Source of the DNA: Neobacillus citreus
GTDB taxonomy: Bacteria > Bacillota > Bacilli > Bacillales > Cytobacillaceae
Assembly: GCF_018343545.2 (NCBI RefSeq)
Contig: NZ_JAGYPE020000004.1
Location: 71,769-135,768 of the forward strand
Length of the DNA stretch: 64,000 nt
Reading direction: 5' to 3'
The notes beneath the pieces are model-generated. The model searched no databases. It saw nothing but the letters and a program-made list of their open reading frames with translations, and was not told the DNA's origin. This document shows, piece by piece, positions 59,367-64,000 of the stretch; positions within the stretch are counted from its first letter, which is position 1, and each line of letters begins with the position of its first letter. The position numbers and the translations under genes are program-made.

Positions 59367-60773
59367 TTGAAAACCATTATTCAAAATGGAACGATTGTTA
59401 CCGCGACCGACATTTATAAGGCAGATATCCTTATTGAGAACGGGGTGATTTCCGGTATTTCCAGCCATTATGCAGCAGCCCCAGATGCCAATGTTATTGA
59501 TGCAAGCGGGCAATATGTTTTTCCCGGAGGAATAGATGTACATACTCATCTTGCTTGGCCATTCCAAAGCACTGGAACGGCTGACGATTTTGTAAGCGGA
59601 ACCAGAGCGGCAGCGGCAGGCGGGATTACCAGCATTATTAATTTTACCAACCCTAAGAAAGGCCAGACACTCCTTGATAATTTACAAGAATGGAAGAAAA
59701 AGGGGGAATCGTCGCTAATCGACTACGGTTTTCATTCCATTATTAGCGAATACAACGATCATGTTCTCGAGGAACTCCCAATCCTCGCAGATAAAGAAGG
59801 TGTTACTTCTATCAAACTATTTATGGCCTACAAGGGCGAGCTGATGGTGAATGACCGTGAAATGTATAAAATTTTGAAAAAAGCGGGGGAAGCAGGGATT
59901 ATCACAAATGTCCATGCGGAAAACGGCGATATTATTGATGAATTAATTGCGGAGTCTCTCGCAAAAGGAAATACCGAGCCTATCTATCATGCCTACACAA
60001 GACCGCCGATTACTGAATCAGAGGCAACCGGAAGAGCGCTTGCCATCGCAGAAGCAGCCAAGGCTCCTATTTACATCGTTCATGTTAGCTGTGCTGATGC
60101 ACTGCAAAAAGTAGCAGAGGCAAAAAAACGCGGGGTGCAAGTAACTGCGGAAACATGCCCTCATTATCTTGTCCTTGATGAAAGCTATTTAGAACTTCAG
60201 AATTTTGAAAGTGGAAAATATGTCTGTTCCCCGCCGCTTCGTGAAAAATGGAATCAGGAGCATCTTTGGAACGGTATTGCCGCCGGTCAAATTTCAACGG
60301 TAGGGTCAGACCATTGTCCATTCCTTTTTGAGGGACAGAAGACTTTGGGAAGAGACAATTTTGCAAAGATTCCTAACGGTGTACCTGGCCTCGAGGATAT
60401 TTTCTCCATCGTTTATCACTTCGGGGTTAATGAGGGAAGAATATCTCTCCAAAAATTTGTTGAGGTCCTCTCCACTGGGCCTGCCAAAACATTTGGCCTC
60501 TATCCGAAAAAAGGAAGTATCGGAATTGGTTTCGATGCTGATCTTGTTCTGTTCAATCCGAATGTTTCAAGAGTCATTACCCATAAAAAACAATATCAAA
60601 ATGTTGATTACAACCTTTATGAAGGCACCGAAGTCAAGGGAACCATTACTCTGGTGCTGTCTCGTGGCGAGGTAATTGTCCGCGACGGATATGTCATTGG
60701 GGAACAAGGCCGTGGAAAGTTTCTGTTCAGAAATAAGGTTTCAAAAGTTCAGTCAACAGTTTCAGCGATGTAA
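59367..60773 (+). CDS. Dihydropyrimidinase/D-hydantoinase family cyclic amidohydrolase
   Basis: 468 residues from TTG 59367. Binuclear metal centre: DVHTHLAWPF (HxH, about 57), carboxylated Lys in SIKLFMAYKGELM (about 148), His in NVHAENGD (about 183), His in IVHVSC (about 239) and Asp in GSDHCPF (about 314). It opens cyclic diamides (dihydropyrimidines, hydantoins) to N-carbamoyl amino acids. Allantoinase is a related alternative, but the length and the FMAYKGELMVND loop fit dihydropyrimidinase/hydantoinase. First gene of the operon controlled by the GntR operators. Confidence 0.88.
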   Translation: MKTIIQNGTIVTATDIYKADILIENGVISGISSHYAAAPDANVIDASGQYVFPGGIDVHTHLAWPFQSTGTADDFVSGTRAAAAGGITSIINFTNPKKGQTLLDNLQEWKKKGESSLIDYGFHSIISEYNDHVLEELPILADKEGVTSIKLFMAYKGELMVNDREMYKILKKAGEAGIITNVHAENGDIIDELIAESLAKGNTEPIYHAYTRPPITESEATGRALAIAEAAKAPIYIVHVSCADALQKVAEAKKRGVQVTAETCPHYLVLDESYLELQNFESGKYVCSPPLREKWNQEHLWNGIAAGQISTVGSDHCPFLFEGQKTLGRDNFAKIPNGVPGLEDIFSIVYHFGVNEGRISLQKFVEVLSTGPAKTFGLYPKKGSIGIGFDADLVLFNPNVSRVITHKKQYQNVDYNLYEGTEVKGTITLVLSRGEVIVRDGYVIGEQGRGKFLFRNKVSKVQSTVSAM

Positions 60774-60792
60774 AACTTATTAATTAACCCCC

Positions 60793-60863
60793 TAAGATGT
60801 GTTATCGAATATGAAAGGAGGTGAGGGCTGGCAAGTAATTCGATACTCGCAAAACACATCTTA
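60793..60863 (+). repeat. Long imperfect intergenic hairpin before the MFS gene
   Basis: TAAGATGTGTT (60793-60803) pairs with AACACATCTTA (60853-60863) and the adjoining ATCGAAT (60804-60810) with ATTCGAT (60838-60844), leaving an 8-base bulge. The loop contains a consensus AAAGGAGGTGAG sequence. It may be an RNA processing/stability element or regulatory leader. Confidence 0.6.
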
Positions 60864-60916
60864 CATTGGTTTCGTTTTTTTGGAAAAACAATGAAATCTA
60901 TTAAAGGGGGATTTTT

Positions 60917-62251
60917 ATGCAAGGTGGAACTGGTCTTAAAGTCTCAAAAAATCCAAATGCGGCACTCGCTGCCAAACCAACGAATGTCCGTTGGCGCGTA
61001 TTTATTATGCTTTTAGCCCTTGTCACAATCAACTATGTGGACCGCGCAGTTCTATCGATTGCCATGCCGGCAATTCAAAAGGACCTAGCGCTAGACCCTG
61101 CGATCGTCGGAGTCATCTTAAGTTCATTCTTCTGGGGCTATGCCCTCATGCAAATTCCCTCTGGCTGGTTGTCCGATAAAATCCGTCCAGATAAGGTGGT
61201 CTATGGTGCAGCACTTAGCTGGGGAATTGTCCAAACATTAACAGGTTTCATCAATGGACCGAAAATGCTGATGACATTACGTGTGTTATTGGGAATAACG
61301 GAAGCACCTGTTATGCCAGGATCATCAAAATTGCAGGCGATTTGGCTGAGCAAAAGCGAACGGGGCCGCGGCGCTACCATCATTGATAGTGGTGCACCAC
61401 TGGGAACAGCTGTAGGCGGTCCGATTATTGTTGCCTTTATGGCCTGGTTTGGCGGCTGGCGCGGCGCATTGATTGGCGCCGGTATTTTGACCATCGTGGT
61501 TGCCTATCTTGTCTGGAGGGTTATCAAAGGGGGACCGAATGCCAATCCAAAAGTCAATGAAGCAGAGCGCGAATATATCAGAAAAGCACTTGAAGAAGAA
61601 TATGAAGAACATAAGCGTAATGCCACTGGTTTAAAAATCGGCCCAAAGGACTACTTGACCGCAAGAAATTTCTGGTGCATGTGCCTTGGCTGGTTTTCGT
61701 TTAATACTGTTTTCTATGGGCTGATGACATGGGGGCCATCATATCTGGCACAAACACAAAACCTAGACATTAAAGCGATTGGCGGATCGATTTTAATTAT
61801 TTTTGGTGCCGGGTTTATTGGTGAGATTATCGGCGGATTGATTACGGATAAATGGCGTGAAAAGGGCGGCAATGACAATACCGTTATGCGAACCATGCTG
61901 TCTATCGCCGGTATTATGACTGCGATCTCAATTTTCCTTTTATCTAAGTCCACTTCCGTAACCATGGCCATTACGACACTTTCCTTTGCACTATTCTTCC
62001 TGCGCTGGGGAGGTTTATATTGGAGTGTACCTGCAGCCATTTCACAGCGTGAGCATGTCGGAACTGTCGGCGGATGTATGAACTTTGCCGGGAATATTGC
62101 TGGTGTCATCACACCTATTTATGTCGGTATTATTGTATCAACAACAGGTTCCTATTTCTTAGCCCTTATGGTGTTCGTCTTTGCCGGAATTCTCATGGCA
62201 ACCGTATCTAGCTTAATTAACTACAATAAGAAAATTGGCTCAGTCAATTAA
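60917..62251 (+). CDS. MFS transporter, anion:cation symporter (ACS) type
   Basis: 444 residues, 12 membrane helices. NYVDRAVLSIAMPAIQKDL (about 36-54) and GWLSDKIRPDKVV motif A (about 86-98) are those of the ACS family (phthalate, glucarate and hexuronate carriers), which import organic anions. It probably takes up a carboxylate or ureide processed by this operon. ATG 60917 has AAAGGGGGA. Its stop overlaps an ATG (TAATG), but the next gene's better start is 21 bases further on. Confidence 0.87.
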   Translation: MQGGTGLKVSKNPNAALAAKPTNVRWRVFIMLLALVTINYVDRAVLSIAMPAIQKDLALDPAIVGVILSSFFWGYALMQIPSGWLSDKIRPDKVVYGAALSWGIVQTLTGFINGPKMLMTLRVLLGITEAPVMPGSSKLQAIWLSKSERGRGATIIDSGAPLGTAVGGPIIVAFMAWFGGWRGALIGAGILTIVVAYLVWRVIKGGPNANPKVNEAEREYIRKALEEEYEEHKRNATGLKIGPKDYLTARNFWCMCLGWFSFNTVFYGLMTWGPSYLAQTQNLDIKAIGGSILIIFGAGFIGEIIGGLITDKWREKGGNDNTVMRTMLSIAGIMTAISIFLLSKSTSVTMAITTLSFALFFLRWGGLYWSVPAAISQREHVGTVGGCMNFAGNIAGVITPIYVGIIVSTTGSYFLALMVFVFAGILMATVSSLINYNKKIGSVN

Positions 62252-62271
62252 TGAAGGAGGAAAAAGTAATT

Positions 62272-63012
62272 ATGTCAGAACCAAAGAAAATCGGAATGCT
62301 TACACCGTCATCCAATACGGTTTTAGAGCCTATCTGCTCAAGAATGTTATACAATGTACCGGAAGTTACCTGCCATTATGGACGTTTTGAGGTAACAAAA
62401 ATCTCACTGGAACAGGATGCTCTCAGCCAATTTAATTTTGAACCGATGCTGCAAGCAGCTGAACTGTTGGCCCATGCAGAAGTAGATGTGATTGCCTGGA
62501 ACGGTACATCTGGCGGATGGCTAGGCTTTGATATGGATTATAAGCTTTGTGAAGAAATTACAAAAAGAACGGGTATCCCGGCTACAACTTCCATGCTGTC
62601 ACAGGTGAGAGCATTTAAAGAACATAATATTAAATCAATCCACATGGTTACGCCATATATCCCGGAAATCAATAAATTAATTGTTGAACAATATAAAAAG
62701 CATTGTAATGTAGAGACGGTTAATGTTTCTGGACTTTCCCAAACTGTCAACCGTTCTTTCAGTCAAGTTTCACAGGAAAGAATTGAGGAGCAGATTAAGG
62801 AAGTGTGCGTGACGCCTGCAGATGCTCTAAGCGTGGTGTGTACAAACTTCCCTGCGGTTGGAAAAGTAGAATACTATGAGGAAAAGTATGAAATCCCAAT
62901 GTATGACACGATCAACGTGCTAATCTGGGAGTGTTTAAAAATGGTCAATGTCGATCCTGCCAAAGTAAAGGGTTGGGGGAAACTGTTTTCAAGGGTAACA
63001 GTAAACAACTAA
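62272..63012 (+). CDS. Asp/Glu racemase-superfamily enzyme with arylmalonate-decarboxylase-like active site
   Basis: 246 residues from ATG 62272, with GAAGGAGG upstream; ATG 62251 overlaps the previous stop and has no site. Start IGMLTPSSNTVLEP (maleate-isomerase/AMDase type). The first half-site reads AWNGTSGGWLGF (about 75-86): Gly stands where racemases and maleate isomerases have Cys. The second half-site keeps its Cys in VVCTNFPAVG (about 190-199). One-Cys/one-Gly is the arrangement of arylmalonate decarboxylase (G74/C188), so cofactor-free decarboxylation is more likely than racemisation. The physiological substrate is unknown. Confidence 0.8.
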   Translation: MSEPKKIGMLTPSSNTVLEPICSRMLYNVPEVTCHYGRFEVTKISLEQDALSQFNFEPMLQAAELLAHAEVDVIAWNGTSGGWLGFDMDYKLCEEITKRTGIPATTSMLSQVRAFKEHNIKSIHMVTPYIPEINKLIVEQYKKHCNVETVNVSGLSQTVNRSFSQVSQERIEEQIKEVCVTPADALSVVCTNFPAVGKVEYYEEKYEIPMYDTINVLIWECLKMVNVDPAKVKGWGKLFSRVTVNN

Positions 63013-63023
63013 TACTTTTTCAT

Positions 63024-63063
63024 GGGCATTTCAACCTGGCGGGGTTGGAATGCTCTTTTTTTT
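63024..63063 (+). terminator. Rho-independent terminator
   Basis: GCATTTCAACC (63026-63036) pairs with GGTTGGAATGC (63043-63053), one G-U pair, followed by TCTTTTTTTT. Bases 63064-63265 carry no gene that I can support. Confidence 0.85.
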
Positions 63064-63265
63064 AAAGAAGCAATTGGGTGCTGCATGGTGTTTTTTCGTC
63101 TTCACTGACGACTCCATACATTTTACGGGACAGAAGATTGGCTGACCCAACCCCGATGTATACCATTTTCAATGACAGAACCAATATAAATTATACAACA
63201 ATAAGGAACACTTGAAAATTTTTTGGAAAATAAATTCTATTTTTTACAAAAACGGAGGGAAAGCA

Positions 63266-64000
63266 ATGATCTCGTTAAATTTTTATAAAGAAGAACAGCT
63301 GTGCCTGGGTATTAAAACAGAAAGAGGAATCTTGGACGTAAAGGCAGCCGTTAGTAAACTCCCCCATATTCAATCTGCGCCGAAAACAACGGCTGAATTA
63401 ATTGCTTTTGGGCCAAAAAAGCTTCAAGAGTTATTAGATTTGTCTAACATGGAGGATTCGCTATTCTTAGAAGAGGAGTCATTGACCTTTGGCCCTTGTG
63501 TTACTGAACCGCAAAAAATCATTGGCGTTGGTCTTAATTACAAGGATCATGCAGCAGAGTGCGGGCTCCCATTACCGCCTGTCCCAATTATCTTTAGCAA
63601 ATTTAATACAGCCATACGGTCCCATGGGCAAGACATCTTGTTGCCAAAAAATACAAAGCAAGTGGATTATGAAGGTGAAATAGCGATTATTATTGGTAAA
63701 AAGGCCAAAAATGTGAAGAAGGAAGAAGCCCTTTCCGTTATCTATGGATATTGTATTACCAATGATTTAACGGCCCGCGACCTTCAAAAGGTAACCGGAC
63801 AGTGGCTGTTAGGCAAATCCTGTGACGGATTTTGCCCGCTTGGTCCGTATCTTGTCAGTAAGGAAGAAGTAGAAAATCCCAATAATTTAAGGATTGTTAC
63901 GAAGCTTAATGGAGAGGTTTGTCAGGATTCCAACACTTCCAATATGATTTTTCCATGCGAGGAACTTATAAGCTATATTTCTGACCATTTTACTCTTCAT
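63266..64000 (+). CDS. Fumarylacetoacetate-hydrolase family protein (partial, cut by the window edge)
   Basis: 245 codons from ATG 63266 (GGAGGGAAAG upstream) run open to the end of the window, so the C-terminus is missing. FAH fold: IIGVGLNYKDHAAECG (about 85-100), metal ligands in QVDYEGEIAIIIG (Glu-x-Glu pattern, about 130-143) and TNDLTARDLQKVTGQW (Asp, about 167-182). Members hydrolyse or decarboxylate acylpyruvates and 2-oxo-hept-ene-dioates in aromatic and related catabolism. It follows the decarboxylase-like gene after a terminator, so it may have its own promoter. Confidence 0.88.
   Translation, partial: MISLNFYKEEQLCLGIKTERGILDVKAAVSKLPHIQSAPKTTAELIAFGPKKLQELLDLSNMEDSLFLEEESLTFGPCVTEPQKIIGVGLNYKDHAAECGLPLPPVPIIFSKFNTAIRSHGQDILLPKNTKQVDYEGEIAIIIGKKAKNVKKEEALSVIYGYCITNDLTARDLQKVTGQWLLGKSCDGFCPLGPYLVSKEEVENPNNLRIVTKLNGEVCQDSNTSNMIFPCEELISYISDHFTLH

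Noticed and set aside
60811-60894. 27-codon frame (MKGGEGWQ...) in the hairpin before the MFS gene
   Set aside because: The ATG has no upstream ribosome site (the GGAGG is inside the frame) and the peptide has no recognisable feature; kept only as part of the hairpin observation.

Overview
The window looks like the chromosome of a spore-former-type low-GC Gram-positive (Bacillaceae; Neobacillus/Mesobacillus-like is my guess). The signs are strong AGGAGG-type ribosome sites, many TTG/GTG starts, an LPXTG protein with its own sortase, YesM/YesN-type two-component genes, a perfect Fnr box and compact Rho-independent terminators. There are no rRNA, tRNA, phage or insertion-sequence genes. Nearly everything is catabolic: hydrolases, oxidoreductases, transporters and their regulators.

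Layout. 0.1-1.8 kb (-): a UGSC-family protein whose U is an in-frame TGA, plus a conserved partner. 2-4.4 kb: TerC, an alpha/beta hydrolase and an Fnr-controlled globin. 4.5-11.7 kb (+): amidase, CocE/NonD hydrolase, then an operon of two MDR dehydrogenases and a ThDP enzyme. 11.8-12.6 kb (-): HAD phosphatase. 12.7-16.6 kb (+): class III CoA-transferase, an AhpD-like protein with an in-frame TGA at the second redox Cys, a phosphotriesterase-like hydrolase and an aldo/keto reductase. 16.6-24.6 kb: AcuI-like reductase, LPXTG protein + class D sortase, methyltransferase, MFS, CoxG-like protein, two tandem M20 amidohydrolases. 24.7-33.1 kb: YesM/YesN pair divergent from a complete Dpp/Opp ABC importer.

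33.3-46.5 kb (+) is the most distinctive part: a bacterial microcompartment (BMC) locus. Its order is SDR, DeoR regulator, class III aminotransferase-fold (phospho-lyase candidate), APH-like kinase, a small protein with an encapsulation-peptide-like helix and three internal repeats, CoA-acylating aldehyde dehydrogenase, BMC-H, PduL, second BMC-H, malate-dehydrogenase-like enzyme, APC permease, metallophosphoesterase, acetamidase/formamidase and P1 peptidase. The core enzyme set matches the amino-alcohol (1-amino-2-propanol/aminoacetone) pathway known from actinobacterial RMM/AAUM microcompartments: kinase, phospho-lyase giving an aldehyde, aldehyde to acyl-CoA, acyl-CoA to acyl-phosphate. No pentameric vertex (BMC-P) or trimeric (BMC-T) shell gene is present in the window.

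46.5-58.2 kb (-, one + gene): a 1350-residue secreted multicopper oxidase carrying glycine-rich repeats, a PabA/PabB-PabC pair, an FMN reductase, an ion transporter and TldD/PmbA. 58.5-64 kb (+): a GntR/FCD regulator and a cyclic-amide operon (dihydropyrimidinase/hydantoinase, MFS transporter, an arylmalonate-decarboxylase-like enzyme, FAA hydrolase cut by the window edge), with three copies of a TGTCG-N5-CKACA operator.

The two TGA codons each fall exactly on a redox-active cysteine position, the frames stay open on both sides, and hairpins follow them. I therefore read both genes as selenoproteins, which predicts sel genes elsewhere in this genome.
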